In this document: positions 54,875 to 63,873 of the stretch, one piece after another
Position numbering within the stretch: the first letter of the stretch is position 1
How the letters are laid out: the number at the start of each line of letters is the position of its first letter
Assembly: GCA_038240835.1 (NCBI GenBank)
Contig: JBBRGJ010000001.1
Span: 17,701-81,700, forward strand
From: JBAXTE01 sp038240835
GTDB lineage: Bacteria > Bacteroidota > Bacteroidia > Bacteroidales > WCHB1-69
Direction of reading: 5' to 3'
Length of the DNA stretch: 64,000 nucleotides
Notes under the pieces: generated by a model
Told to the model about the DNA's origin: nothing
The model's database searches: none
Seen by the model: the letters and a program-made list of their open reading frames with translations, nothing else
Translations under genes and position numbers: made by a program

Positions 54875-54995
54875 GTTTGCAAGAAAACGTCAATTTTTCC
54901 GTTACGCTTGCAAATAAAATAGGTTATTTACAAAAGTAAACGCCCTATTTTATTTGCCACGCAAGCCTCAAACTTGACGTTTTCTTTGTACAAAC
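54875..54995. repeat. Imperfect 121-base inverted repeat
   Basis: The arms share AGAAAACGTCAA, GCTTGC and AAATAAAATAGG in the same order (left arm 54875-54933, right arm 54943-54995), with loops of varying length in between. It begins right after the dnaN stop. It may terminate transcription or be the relic of a small mobile element. Confidence 0.75.
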
Positions 54996-55022
54996 ACATT
55001 TCTCTTAAAAATATTCTATACC

Positions 55023-55059
55023 AATAATGCCCGTTGAGATTGTCTCAATGGGCATTATT
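55023..55059. terminator. Terminator-like hairpin between dnaN and pyrD
   Basis: The arms AATAATGCCCGTTGAGA and TCTCAATGGGCATTATT (17 bases each) pair with a single G-U, around a three-base loop. Short T-runs on both sides suit bidirectional termination between these convergent genes. Confidence 0.75.
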
Positions 55060-55177
55060 TAGATAATACAGTTAAAAGATTCCTCACTTAGTTTTGTTCG
55101 GAATCTCGATCTTTTTGTTGGATTTGTTTCAGATAGAATAGTGTCAGATTTGTTTCTTTCTGATTTTTTTTGCATTT

Positions 55178-55300
55178 TGAGACCGTTGCAAAAGTCAAAA
55201 ATCAAGGCTTTTGAGAAATTTTAACACGCAGTTTACTGCTGTAAATGAGTAGTTTAAATTTTTCGAATAACGCAGAGTTTGGGGTTTTGCAACGGTCTCA
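55178..55300. mobile_element. MITE-like element with 16-base perfect terminal inverted repeats
   Basis: TGAGACCGTTGCAAAA at 55178-55193 and its exact reverse complement at 55285-55300 bound 123 bases with no coding content. Such ends resemble terminal repeats of IS elements of Bacteroidetes. The target-site duplication is not clear because both flanks are T-rich. It is a candidate non-autonomous element; the parent IS is not in the window. Confidence 0.7.
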
Positions 55301-55365
55301 TTTTTTATATTGCAACTCCTTTTATGGAAAAAACAAGAGCCAAAGATGGTCTTTTGCAACACTTT

Positions 55366-56280
55366 CTATCTTTCGTCTAAAGCGCCAATGATGTCATACA
55401 CAGAATTAAATCCATGACGGTTTAAATATTCATCAATTCCAAGTACAATTTTTTCGCTGATGGCTGGATCGATAAAGTTGGCAGTTCCTACTTGTATGGC
55501 CGTTGCACCTGCCAAAAAGAATTCGATGGCATCGGTGGCGTTCATAATTCCACCCAAACCTACAATTGGAATTTTTACCGCTTTGCTCACTTGCCAGACC
55601 ATTCTGAGTGCAATCGGTTTGACTGCGGGACCTGAGAGTCCACCCGTAATGGTCGAAAGGAGCGGTTTGCGACGTTCTGCGTCTATAGCCATCCCTAGCA
55701 AGGTGTTGATTAAAGATACTCCATCTGCTCCCATATCTTCCACCGATTTTGCAATTTCTGCAATGTTGGTTACATTCGGCGAAAGTTTTACAATCATCGT
55801 TTTTTTGTAAACTTCTCTCACTGCTTTTGTCACTGCTTGAGCCGAAGCACAAGAGGTGCCGAAAGCCATACCGCCCTCTTTTACGTTGGGACAAGAGATG
55901 TTGAGTTCGATGGCTGGAATGTTTTTCAATTCGTTGATTTTCTCAGCTACGGCAACATAATCCTCCAGCGTTGAACCAGAAACGTTTACAATGATGTTGG
56001 TATTATAATGTTTTATTTTTGGATAAATCTTTTCGATAAAATAATCTACGCCATTATTTTGTAATCCTACGGCATTCAGCATTCCCGAAGGTGTTTCGGC
56101 CATTCTTGGGTATGGATTTCCTTCGCGATGGTGGATAGTGGTTCCTTTTACAATGATTCCACCTAGTGAATTTATATCTAGAAAATCTTCATACTCGGGT
56201 CCATAACCAAAGGTTCCGGATGCTGTGGTTACTGGGTTTTTAAACTCCAGATTGCCAATGTTTATCTTTAAATTTGCCAT
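55366..56280 (-). CDS. pyrD: Dihydroorotate dehydrogenase B, catalytic subunit
   Basis: PyrDB oxidises dihydroorotate to orotate in pyrimidine synthesis, passing electrons to PyrK. The core KNPVTTASGTFGYGPEY, NVSGSTLEDYV, ELNISCPNVKEGG (with the catalytic Cys) and GLGGIMNATDAIEF-type FMN motifs are present. I chose the ATG at 56280 (MANLKIN), giving 305 codons including the stop; the longer upstream frame overlaps pyrK deeply. It overlaps the pyrK end by 13 bases, so translation is coupled. Confidence 0.95.
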   Translation of the reverse strand: MANLKINIGNLEFKNPVTTASGTFGYGPEYEDFLDINSLGGIIVKGTTIHHREGNPYPRMAETPSGMLNAVGLQNNGVDYFIEKIYPKIKHYNTNIIVNVSGSTLEDYVAVAEKINELKNIPAIELNISCPNVKEGGMAFGTSCASAQAVTKAVREVYKKTMIVKLSPNVTNIAEIAKSVEDMGADGVSLINTLLGMAIDAERRKPLLSTITGGLSGPAVKPIALRMVWQVSKAVKIPIVGLGGIMNATDAIEFFLAGATAIQVGTANFIDPAISEKIVLGIDEYLNRHGFNSVYDIIGALDER

Positions 56281-57038
56281 TTCAGTTTTTTTACGTTGAA
56301 CACTGGTCCCTCGGTGCACACACATTTATGTCCCTCTTTTGTATCCGTTACACAACATAAGCAGGCGCCAATTCCGCAAGCCATTGTGTTTTCTAGAGAT
56401 ACTTCACACTCCACGCCTGCTTGGGTTGCAAGTGATGCTATTGCTTTCATCATTGGGCCGGGACCGCAAACAAAAACTTTATCAAAATTTTTAATGGTGT
56501 TAAAGACGGTGTTGTGGGTAATCATTCCCTTTTCGCCTAAACTTCCGTCTTCGGTGGATATATAGACATCGCCTAATTTGGAAAAATCTTCAATCATGTG
56601 AATGCCATCCCTATCTCTGGCACCAAATAGGAGTGTGGGACGAATGCCCGCTTCCACAATCTTTTTTGCTAAATAATACAACGGAGCCACGCCACAGCCT
56701 CCACCAATAAGCAGTGGCTTTTTGGATTCTTGGTAACTAAAACCATTTCCCAACGGAAAAAGAGTGTTTAGTTGGGAACCTACTTGGTAAATAGACAAAT
56801 GTTGCGTTCCACATCCTACTATTTTAACAAAAAAACCGATGCTATTGTCGCTTGTGCGGACATCGTGAACACTAATTGGACGACGCAAAAAAGTGGTCTT
56901 TGATTCAGGGATGTCGATGTTGACAAATTGACCTGGTAATACATCCGAAAGGTCGTTTTTGCTGGTTGCATAAATCACAAAGTGTTCGTGATTGAGTGGT
57001 TTAACTTCGGTGACAATTAGATTTTCAATGCGTTTCAT
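56268..57038 (-). CDS. pyrK: Dihydroorotate dehydrogenase electron-transfer subunit
   Basis: PyrK carries FAD and a [2Fe-2S] cluster and links PyrDB to NAD. The FAD motif FLRRPISVHDV (about residue 52), the NAD-binding GGGCGVAPLYYLAK (about 110), and the Cys cluster CGIGACLCCVTDTKEGHKC (about 222-240) are all visible, with a further Cys (CTEG) just after. I chose the ATG at 57038 over a TTG at 57047. Confidence 0.95.
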   Translation of the reverse strand: MKRIENLIVTEVKPLNHEHFVIYATSKNDLSDVLPGQFVNIDIPESKTTFLRRPISVHDVRTSDNSIGFFVKIVGCGTQHLSIYQVGSQLNTLFPLGNGFSYQESKKPLLIGGGCGVAPLYYLAKKIVEAGIRPTLLFGARDRDGIHMIEDFSKLGDVYISTEDGSLGEKGMITHNTVFNTIKNFDKVFVCGPGPMMKAIASLATQAGVECEVSLENTMACGIGACLCCVTDTKEGHKCVCTEGPVFNVKKLKWQI

Positions 57039-57086
57039 TCTTTTCAATTATAAAAAAATTATTACGGGCATTATGCGTTAAGGTGT

Positions 57087-57113
57087 AAAAAAAAGTCCGC
57101 TAAGTAGCGGACT
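57087..57113 (-). terminator. Rho-independent terminator of the DUF5606 gene
   Basis: On the minus strand AGTCCGCTACTTAGCGGACT forms a nine-base-pair stem and is followed by eight T. It lies just after the DUF5606 stop codon and before pyrK. Confidence 0.92.
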
Positions 57114-57122
57114 GAAATATCA

Positions 57123-57554
57123 TTATTTCTCTTCAGAAGCCGGTGATTCTTCAACTTCTTCTTCAATCTCTGAAAAATCAATAGAATTGTTCTCTTGGAG
57201 AAGATTATACCAAGTGAAAAGTTTCTTCATATCGGAAACATATACGCGGTCGCGGTCAAATTCTGGCAATACGGATTCCATATAATCCTTTAGAACCTTA
57301 GGATCTGATTTTGGATCAATTGCTTTTCCTCCGTTTTCTTTGTCAAATATCGATTTAAAGACCTCTCTCAAAGGAACATCTTTTTCGTAAGTAAACATGC
57401 TGATCTCCTCTAGTGAGCTGATGCGATCAGTTGCAAATGCTGGAAAACGTTTTTTGTCGGAAATAGACTCAACTATAACCCCATTTTTGTTTTTTGAGAC
57501 GAGAACGTACAGACCACTTTTCCCTGAAATGGAAAGAATTTCGCTTAGTTTCAT
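57123..57554 (-). CDS. DUF5606 family protein
   Basis: The 143-residue protein begins KLSEILSISGKSGLYVLVSK, with the DUF5606 pattern seen across Bacteroidetes, and ends in an acidic tail (EIEEEVEESPASEEK). It has no signal peptide or membrane segment, so it is cytoplasmic. The function of the family is unknown; the small N-terminal domain may bind RNA or protein. It stands alone between a promoter and a strong terminator. Confidence 0.9.
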   Translation of the reverse strand: MKLSEILSISGKSGLYVLVSKNKNGVIVESISDKKRFPAFATDRISSLEEISMFTYEKDVPLREVFKSIFDKENGGKAIDPKSDPKVLKDYMESVLPEFDRDRVYVSDMKKLFTWYNLLQENNSIDFSEIEEEVEESPASEEK

Positions 57555-57600
57555 TCGTTTTCTTTTTTAGTTTTTATTGTATTTGTGTTTATTTAATCTT

Positions 57601-57608
57601 CAAAATTA
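57601..57608 (-). promoter_or_regulatory. -7 promoter element for the DUF5606 gene
   Basis: The minus strand reads TAATTTTG and lies 46 bases before the ATG. Confidence 0.55.
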
Positions 57609-57728
57609 AGAATAAAGCATTATAATCTTCTACTTTTTTGATAATTATTACTGCTTTTTTTGAAATTAAATTTAAATGCTTTTGTAATGTTTAGATATTC
57701 AGCTTGTTAGGATAATTGATGAACGAAA

Positions 57729-59447
57729 TTATTTTTTATCTCCAATCAATACGCCCGATATATTCCATGAATTAAAGCTACTTCCTTCGGCTTTGCCTTG
57801 ATCTATGGCTACTTTTAACACATGTTTGCCGGCAGATAATGCTGGAATTGCAATGTCTATTGGGTTGGTGGCAGTGCCCGGACACCAGCCTGAGCGACTG
57901 TAATCGCTAGATGTTACCCCGTTCCAAAAGTTTCCAGAAGCTGGATTTAATTGTCGGTAAGTGGCACAATCGCATCGCCAAGGAATAAATCCATGGATCT
58001 TTTGGTCATCAATGAAGATTTTATTCTCCTTTTGATTAAACTCATCGCCGTTTTCCCAGCCACCATGACCGGTAGTGATGTAGCGAAGTTTTACATTGGT
58101 AATATCGGATGGTATTTCAAATTCAATTCGAAGAGTGTCCTGGTCAAAAAACAGCGCATACTCCTGACTGGCCATTTCTAAAACATTGTTGGTGCAAAAT
58201 AGTGGTTTTACCCACGCTCCAGTTTTGCTCACTTCTGTGGTGACTTCTTTTGTTTCGGGGTAATGTTTTAACGATAGATTGATGATATGGCCTCCTTTAT
58301 CGTAGTTGCCAATAAATGCACCAATCCAAACTTCTCCTTTTAATAATGGCATTAGAGGCGTAATATCTTGTTTGTAAAACGCTGAATCTGCCCACATAAT
58401 TCCATCTACAGCGACTTGTGTATTAAAATGGTTTACCCCAAATGGAGTGAAAAATCGGATGAGTTCAACAATGGGTTCATAGTTTTCGGTGGCCACCATG
58501 CCCTGATACTTTTTTCCGTTTTTGGCTGTGAAATATGGAAGTTTGTCAACTCCTTCCAAACAACCTTCCAAAAAAGTTTTAGGCAACCTTGCTGGAATCA
58601 TAAATACAGAACCCGTTCGGTCGTAGGCATCTCCATTCGAAAACTCTGTGAGCTCCGCAAAAAGTAACCCATTTTGAAAACTAGGAATATTGATTTTCTT
58701 CAAAACAAGAGTTCCATGCGCTACTCTAATCGTTTGAATTAGATTATCCGTTTGCACAACGCTGTCCATGCAGCCAAAACAAATCTGTTGCTGACTAAAA
58801 ACGGGAATATTGGTAATGTAACCATTGGTGATGGCGGTTCTATATTCTGTACTTGTAATTTCTTTGAACCCTTTTGGAATATCGATATTTTTCACCTGAT
58901 TGTTTTCTGATATTTTGGTCGCTCTAATTTCTGAAGTTCCATTCATGACAATTCTGAGCGCTACGCCATTTGGAATTCCAAACGAGGGCAGGGGAGTTGC
59001 TCTGATGGTTTTGCTCTCCCATACCGATACATCGATGGTGTTTGAACGTATATTTGTGGTGTAAATATTACAAATTACACCCAAAACAGTGTCTTTTTTC
59101 TTTGTCAATTCAAGTTTTGGAAATCGATCAAAATCTGTAACATACATTATCTTTTCTTTCGAAACAAATGTAGCTGTTTGGTAAACTTTTGAAGAGTCGG
59201 AAATGAATGTTTTTATCTCTTCCGGAACCTGCGGAATCATCTTAGTTTTGCCCAATACATCCTTAATCGTACATCGATTTCCCACTTGAGTAAGGATGGT
59301 TTGATTGGACTCTTCGTCCGTTTTGCCGTTGTAATAATTGGTGTAATAAATGCAAAACGAATTGCTTGCTAAATGCTTTTTCGCTTTTTGGCTGTATCCG
59401 ATTGTGATTGAGGTGAAAATAAGGACAAAAATGATGATTTTCTTCAT
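57729..59447 (-). CDS. PNGase F-like peptide-N-glycosidase
   Basis: A signal peptide is followed by an N-terminal domain of about 180 residues that resembles GLPGLI or DUF4412-type domains. The C-terminal half matches the two-domain PNGase F fold: an FGVNHFNTQVAVDGI-type stretch, then GHGGWENGDEF, WRCDCATYR, SSDYSRSGWCPG and EGSSFNSWNISG. Such enzymes remove N-linked glycans from glycoproteins by cleaving the Asn amide. The expected acidic catalytic residues are plausible but not verified. It is probably secreted to the periplasm or surface, for scavenging host or dietary glycans. Confidence 0.87.
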   Translation of the reverse strand: MKKIIIFVLIFTSITIGYSQKAKKHLASNSFCIYYTNYYNGKTDEESNQTILTQVGNRCTIKDVLGKTKMIPQVPEEIKTFISDSSKVYQTATFVSKEKIMYVTDFDRFPKLELTKKKDTVLGVICNIYTTNIRSNTIDVSVWESKTIRATPLPSFGIPNGVALRIVMNGTSEIRATKISENNQVKNIDIPKGFKEITSTEYRTAITNGYITNIPVFSQQQICFGCMDSVVQTDNLIQTIRVAHGTLVLKKINIPSFQNGLLFAELTEFSNGDAYDRTGSVFMIPARLPKTFLEGCLEGVDKLPYFTAKNGKKYQGMVATENYEPIVELIRFFTPFGVNHFNTQVAVDGIMWADSAFYKQDITPLMPLLKGEVWIGAFIGNYDKGGHIINLSLKHYPETKEVTTEVSKTGAWVKPLFCTNNVLEMASQEYALFFDQDTLRIEFEIPSDITNVKLRYITTGHGGWENGDEFNQKENKIFIDDQKIHGFIPWRCDCATYRQLNPASGNFWNGVTSSDYSRSGWCPGTATNPIDIAIPALSAGKHVLKVAIDQGKAEGSSFNSWNISGVLIGDKK

Positions 59448-59542
59448 AATTTATGGATGTTTTGAAATACTAAATCGTTTTATTTGGTAAATATACAAAA
59501 ATAATTGAATATCATTGAGGCAAATCTAAAAATAGAAGGAAT

Positions 59543-59589
59543 AAAAAAAGTTCCCCAACAACTACTATTAATTTGTTGTTAGGGAACTT
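59543..59589 (-). terminator. Rho-independent terminator of the HEAT-type lipoprotein gene
   Basis: On the minus strand a 15-base stem with one mismatch (arms 59548-59562 and 59575-59589) is followed by a run of seven T. It lies 64 bases after the stop codon. Confidence 0.88.
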
Positions 59590-59652
59590 AAATGGTATGA
59601 ATAACGATTGTTTAATAACAGAAGATTGTTTTAAACAATAGGTGTACGTTTT

Positions 59653-60732
59653 TTATTTTTTACTTTTCAAACGTTCTAAAGCTAGTTTTGCTGGATCAGC
59701 GATGTCTTTCTCTTTGCTGGTTGATAATTTTGTCAATACAGCAATGCCCTCTTTTCCGCCAAATGTTTCAATGGTGTAAATGTAATTATTTCGATAAGAA
59801 GGTTTTAAGGTTGTAGTATTCACCATTTTAATGGCTAATAAAAATGCTTTTTTAGTATCAATTCCTTCTTTCTTGTCATAACTAATGTAGTTTGTTAAAG
59901 CACGACTGGTTGCGAAGCAATAGGATTCATTTGCGCCAAACTTTTCAACGGTTTCTAGAACTTTATCATACCCTTTTACCGATTTCATATAGCCTAATCC
60001 TTCTAAAGCAGAACCTAATAAAACTGGAGATTCTTGCGAAAGCATTTCCATATAAAGTTCTTCCACTTTTAGATATTGGGATGGCTCTTCAGCACGCCAT
60101 AAAACGTTCAAACACGCTTTTCTTATCTCTTCGTTTTCAGTTGCATCCTTCGAAATAGTGATTAAAAGATCTGTTAGTCCCTTTTTCGCAAAACTATTTT
60201 TACTGGTTAAACGAATAAGTTCCATTCTTCCTCTTTTTTCAGTGTTCTTGTCTTTGATTACGGCGTGAATGTCGGTTAATAATTTTTCGTCATCGGTAAC
60301 CAACCAACCAGAAAGCAATTGTCCTAAGGTTGAGCCAGTATATGACTTTTCATCAAATTTCTCTTTTTTTAATGCATCAAGGATGATTCGTCCATAGGCT
60401 GCATTTTTGTAATGTTCGCTGCTTCCAACCCAAAAATTGATAGCATGAGCGCAAGCAGCTGACCTTGCACCGTTGTCCGATTTGGCAATTGCATTGAAAA
60501 GATCATCCACTAAGAATTTATTACTGGTGTCTTTTGCCATCGCTTGAATTCCTTCACTGGCTTTGTTGTAAGCTTCGCAATTTGTGTTTTGTTCTTTACA
60601 AGCGGCAAGATCTGTAATCAATGAATCTAGTTTTGAATCCATTTTTCGATCTTTGGATTTGTTACCGCCACAACTAACTGAAAAAAATGTCACGCATGCA
60701 ATGAATACGATTAAAAGGTTGTTCTTTTTCAT
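59653..60732 (-). CDS. HEAT-repeat-like lipoprotein, unknown function
   Basis: The start at 60732 (KKNNLLIVFIACVTFFSVSCGG) gives a lipoprotein signal with the acylated Cys in SVSCGGN. The mature part is helical, with repeating patterns such as RKACLNVLWRAEEPSQY, LGSALEGLGYMKSVKGY and DIADPAKLALERL, typical of HEAT-like arrays. It would sit in the periplasm, attached to the inner or outer membrane, as a protein-binding scaffold. The upstream TTG start (60756) was rejected. No clear partner. Confidence 0.78.
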   Translation of the reverse strand: MKKNNLLIVFIACVTFFSVSCGGNKSKDRKMDSKLDSLITDLAACKEQNTNCEAYNKASEGIQAMAKDTSNKFLVDDLFNAIAKSDNGARSAACAHAINFWVGSSEHYKNAAYGRIILDALKKEKFDEKSYTGSTLGQLLSGWLVTDDEKLLTDIHAVIKDKNTEKRGRMELIRLTSKNSFAKKGLTDLLITISKDATENEEIRKACLNVLWRAEEPSQYLKVEELYMEMLSQESPVLLGSALEGLGYMKSVKGYDKVLETVEKFGANESYCFATSRALTNYISYDKKEGIDTKKAFLLAIKMVNTTTLKPSYRNNYIYTIETFGGKEGIAVLTKLSTSKEKDIADPAKLALERLKSKK

Positions 60733-60756
60733 TCTTATTAATTTAGATTTTTGCAT

Positions 60757-61167
60757 TTTTTCAATACTGTTTTTTGGTAGTATTGCCGTTTGTTTAAGTG
60801 GGTTCTGGACTCCACTTTAAATAATTAGTACGTTTTATAGGTTAATAATTTTCAAATATACAAAAAAAAATGATTTATATTGAAAAAAGTTTTACGGATT
60901 ATTTAAAATTAAACAAATATGGAGGTCTCAATCTTCTCAAGAATTTTTCTTTTAAATACACCGAATATGGTCAATGTTAATTTCACTCAGATTCTGTGAT
61001 TTTAGAGTTTTTTTTTATACATTTGACAAAAATAGGATAATACACCATAATAAGGACAAAAAGTGTTTGATACACCCAATTTTGTGGACGAATATTGAAA
61101 TATTCTCTTTGTAAAAAAGAGAGTGATGGAATTTAGATTTTCTTTAATAAATTGAATAAAAAAAAAT
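60757..61167. other. AT-rich intergenic region before hsdM
   Basis: Apart from the promoter of the lipoprotein gene, a small hairpin and AT-rich text, I see nothing: no gene, repeat or strong terminator. The regulatory region of hsdM must lie in this stretch, but no -7 element fits well. Confidence 0.5.
60853..60860 (-). promoter_or_regulatory. -7 promoter element for the HEAT-type lipoprotein gene
   Basis: The minus strand reads TATATTTG. The leader of about 115 bases contains a small hairpin (AAGTGG/CCACTT, 60796-60817). Confidence 0.55.
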
Positions 61168-62658
61168 ATGATTACAGGCGAAATAAAGAATAAAATTGAT
61201 GGTATTTGGGATACATTTTTCAGTGCAGGAATCACATCTCCACTTCCGGTGTTGGAACAGATGACTTATCTGTTTTTTATCAAATTATTAGACGATAGTC
61301 AGATAAAGAAAGAAGCTAATTCCAAAATGTTTGCCGTAGACATAAAAGATCCTGTTTTTAAAACGGGCAATTGGTTAAATCCTGAAACGAACAAAGAAGT
61401 TGCATACAGCGATCTTCGTTGGTGCAATTTCAAAAATTTTGACACTACTACAATGCTCAATACCGTTCGTAATGATGTGTTTGTGTTTATCAAAAACATT
61501 AGCAACGGAAAAGATAGTTCATACAGCCGTTTTATGAAAGATACCATTTTTATGATTCCCAATGAGCGTACTTTGGCGAAAGTAGTGGATGGAATTAACG
61601 GACTTGATCTCAACGACAAGGATGCCATGGGCGATGTGTACGAATATCTTTTGGGCAAAATGGCTGCCAGTGGAACTAATGGACAGTTTAGAACTCCCCG
61701 TCACATTATACGTATGATGGTGGATATGATGAACCCAACACTGAAAGATGTAATTTGCGACCCAGCAATGGGTTCGGCTGGTTTTATTGTGGAATCGGCT
61801 AAATATATATCCGAACACTATCAAACCGAACTGCTCAACAAACAATATAGCGAGCATTTTCGAAATACGATGTTTTATGGTTTCGATACCGACCAAACCA
61901 TGTTGCGCATTGGTGCAATGAACTTGATGCTGCACGGGGTCGAAAATCCGAATATCTCTTGGCAGGATAGCCTTTCGGATGACAATAAAGATAAAAACAT
62001 GTACTCCTTGATTTTGGCTAATCCGCCTTTTAAAGGGAGTCTCGACCAAGGTTCGGTAGAAAAAAGTTTACTTACCATTGCCAAAACCAAACAAACCGAA
62101 TTGCTTTTTATCAGCTTGTTTCTGAAAGTGCTCAAATTGGGCGGACGAGCTGCCTCTATTGTCCCCGATGGCGTATTGTTTGGCGGGAATAATGCTCCTG
62201 TGGCTATTCGTAAAGAACTGATAGAAAATCAACACTTAGAAGCAGTTATTTCCATGCCCTCGGGCGTTTTTAAACCTTATGCCGGAGTTTCTACCGCTAT
62301 TTTGATATTCACCAAAACCAATGCAGGCGGAACAGACAAAGTGTGGTTTTACGATATGAAAGCCGATGGTTACTCTTTGGACGACAAACGTAACCAAATA
62401 AAAGACAACGACATCCCCGATATTATTGCCCGATTCAATAACTTGGAAGCCGAAACCGATCGCACCCGACAAGATTCCTCGTTTTTTGTCCCCAAAGCCG
62501 AACTAGTAGAAAATAATTACGACTTGAGCATCAACAAATACAAAAAAGTAGAACGTGTGGTGGTGGAATTTGAAAAACCTGAGGTGATTTTGGGACGTGT
62601 AAAAAGTTTGCAAGAAGAGATAAATAGTGCCATTCAGCAGTATGAAGCCATGATTTAA
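61168..62658 (+). CDS. hsdM: Type I restriction-modification methyltransferase subunit
   Basis: HsdM methylates adenine in the target of a type I system. The N-terminal helical domain (IKNKIDGIWDTFFSAGITSP) is followed by the AdoMet-binding motif DPAMGSAGFIVES (about residues 198-210) and the catalytic NPPF motif (LANPPFKGS, about 287-295). At 496 residues it is complete. A YhcG-type nuclease gene follows 11 bases later, then a broken hsdS. HsdR is not in the window. Confidence 0.95.
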   Translation: MITGEIKNKIDGIWDTFFSAGITSPLPVLEQMTYLFFIKLLDDSQIKKEANSKMFAVDIKDPVFKTGNWLNPETNKEVAYSDLRWCNFKNFDTTTMLNTVRNDVFVFIKNISNGKDSSYSRFMKDTIFMIPNERTLAKVVDGINGLDLNDKDAMGDVYEYLLGKMAASGTNGQFRTPRHIIRMMVDMMNPTLKDVICDPAMGSAGFIVESAKYISEHYQTELLNKQYSEHFRNTMFYGFDTDQTMLRIGAMNLMLHGVENPNISWQDSLSDDNKDKNMYSLILANPPFKGSLDQGSVEKSLLTIAKTKQTELLFISLFLKVLKLGGRAASIVPDGVLFGGNNAPVAIRKELIENQHLEAVISMPSGVFKPYAGVSTAILIFTKTNAGGTDKVWFYDMKADGYSLDDKRNQIKDNDIPDIIARFNNLEAETDRTRQDSSFFVPKAELVENNYDLSINKYKKVERVVVEFEKPEVILGRVKSLQEEINSAIQQYEAMI

Positions 62659-62669
62659 AACAATTGTTT

Positions 62670-63707
62670 ATGAATAAGATTTTGAATATAGAACAAGTAC
62701 TTTATAACGATGTGTTGCAAATTTTGCAAAATGCACGACAAAAAACATATAGAGCAATTAATAGCGAAATGGTGCTGGCATACTGGCTGTTGGGTAAGCG
62801 AATTGTGGAAGAAGAGCAAAAAGGCCAACAAAAAGCAATCTATGGCGAAGCCATGCTTAAAAATCTTTCAATAGCACTTACCGCCGACTTAGGAAAAGGT
62901 TTCTCGTATGCTAACATCCGTAATTTTAGACAATTCTACCTTACATATCCCAATGCAGAGATTTGCTACGCACTGCGTAGCAAATTGACATGGACTCATC
63001 ACCGATTGATAATGAGAGTTGAAAACGCAACTGCAAGAGATTATTACATCAATGAATGTGAACAACAAAACTGGAGTTCGAGAACATTGGAACGCAACAT
63101 AAACACTTTATATTACCAACGAATACTTTCGTCAAAAAATAATAATACAATTGAAAACTCGACCGAAGAGCTCACGAATTCTGCCGAATTTATCAAAGAT
63201 CCTTATGTGTTTGAATTTCTTAATATACCAGAGCCTCAACGTGCTTCAGAAGGGGCAATAGAATCAGCTTTAATTCACAATTTACAACACTTTTTATTGG
63301 AACTCGGTAAAGGTTTTTCGTTTATAGGCAGGCAGTTTCGTATTAGTACCGAAACCAGTCATTTTTATATAGACCTCGTGTTTTACAACTATATACTCAA
63401 ATGTTTTGTGCTTTTCGACCTCAAAACCACTAAGTTGTCGCATCAGGATACTGGACAAATGGATATGTATATCCGCATGTTCGACGATTTGAAAAAACAA
63501 GCCGACGACAACCCAACGATAGGCATAATACTCTGTGCCGAAAAAGACGAAACAGTTGTAAAATATAGCATCCTCAATGAAAGTAAACAACTTTTTGCAT
63601 CTAAATACATGCCGTTTCTGCCTACCGAAGCCGAACTTATAGCAGAAATTGAACGCGAAAAAAAAATGATAGCCATTGATTTAAATATACAAAATGATGC
63701 AAAATAA
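62670..63707 (+). CDS. YhcG/DUF1016 PD-(D/E)XK nuclease
   Basis: The N-terminal part (INSEMVLAYWLLGKRIVEEE) is the DUF1016 helical domain, and the C-terminal part has the nuclease pattern HFYIDLVFYNYILKCFV followed by LFDLK. Here an Asp replaces the usual Glu of ExK. Such proteins often lie between hsdM and hsdS in Bacteroidetes type I loci and are suspected defence nucleases. I chose the ATG at 62670 over an upstream TTG. Its 3' end overlaps the start of hsdS by 14 bases. Confidence 0.87.
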   Translation: MNKILNIEQVLYNDVLQILQNARQKTYRAINSEMVLAYWLLGKRIVEEEQKGQQKAIYGEAMLKNLSIALTADLGKGFSYANIRNFRQFYLTYPNAEICYALRSKLTWTHHRLIMRVENATARDYYINECEQQNWSSRTLERNINTLYYQRILSSKNNNTIENSTEELTNSAEFIKDPYVFEFLNIPEPQRASEGAIESALIHNLQHFLLELGKGFSFIGRQFRISTETSHFYIDLVFYNYILKCFVLFDLKTTKLSHQDTGQMDMYIRMFDDLKKQADDNPTIGIILCAEKDETVVKYSILNESKQLFASKYMPFLPTEAELIAEIEREKKMIAIDLNIQNDAK

Positions 63708-63873
63708 ACACGGTTGGGAAATAAAAAAGTTTGAAACTTGTATTGAAAAAATCTCATATACTCAAAAAATTAAAAGTAATAATTATCTTGATAATGGACT
63801 TTTTCCTATTGTATCCCAAGATGAAAATAAAATTTCAGGTTATTGGAATGAAGAAAAAGATTTATTGGTATAG
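63694..63873 (+). pseudogene. hsdS: Truncated hsdS, 59 codons, interrupted by a transposon
   Basis: A reading frame of 59 codons starts at ATG 63694, inside the YhcG gene end, and reads HGWEIKKFETCIEKI and GLFPIVSQDENKISGYW. This is the start of a type I specificity subunit (first target-recognition domain). It stops at a TAG just where IS1595-like sequence begins (about 63866-63885). The rest of hsdS lies beyond the insertion or is lost, so the system's specificity is probably disrupted. Confidence 0.8.

Larger units (their letters stand above)
54874..55365. other. Intergenic region with three hairpin elements between dnaN and pyrD
   Basis: It holds a 121-base imperfect inverted repeat (54875-54995), a terminator-like hairpin (55023-55059) and a 123-base MITE-like element (55178-55300). 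The two short leftover stretches contain further TTGCAA text (TTGCAACTCCTTTT, TCTTTTGCAAC), possibly remnants. I see no gene. Confidence 0.75.

Noticed and set aside
57951..58181. Plus-strand frame within the PNGase F-like gene
   Set aside because: It is a shadow of the minus-strand gene, whose motifs are unmistakable.
60796..60817. Small hairpin in the leader of the HEAT-type lipoprotein gene as a riboswitch
   Set aside because: The stem is only six base pairs with no conserved aptamer sequence, so no riboswitch class is supported.
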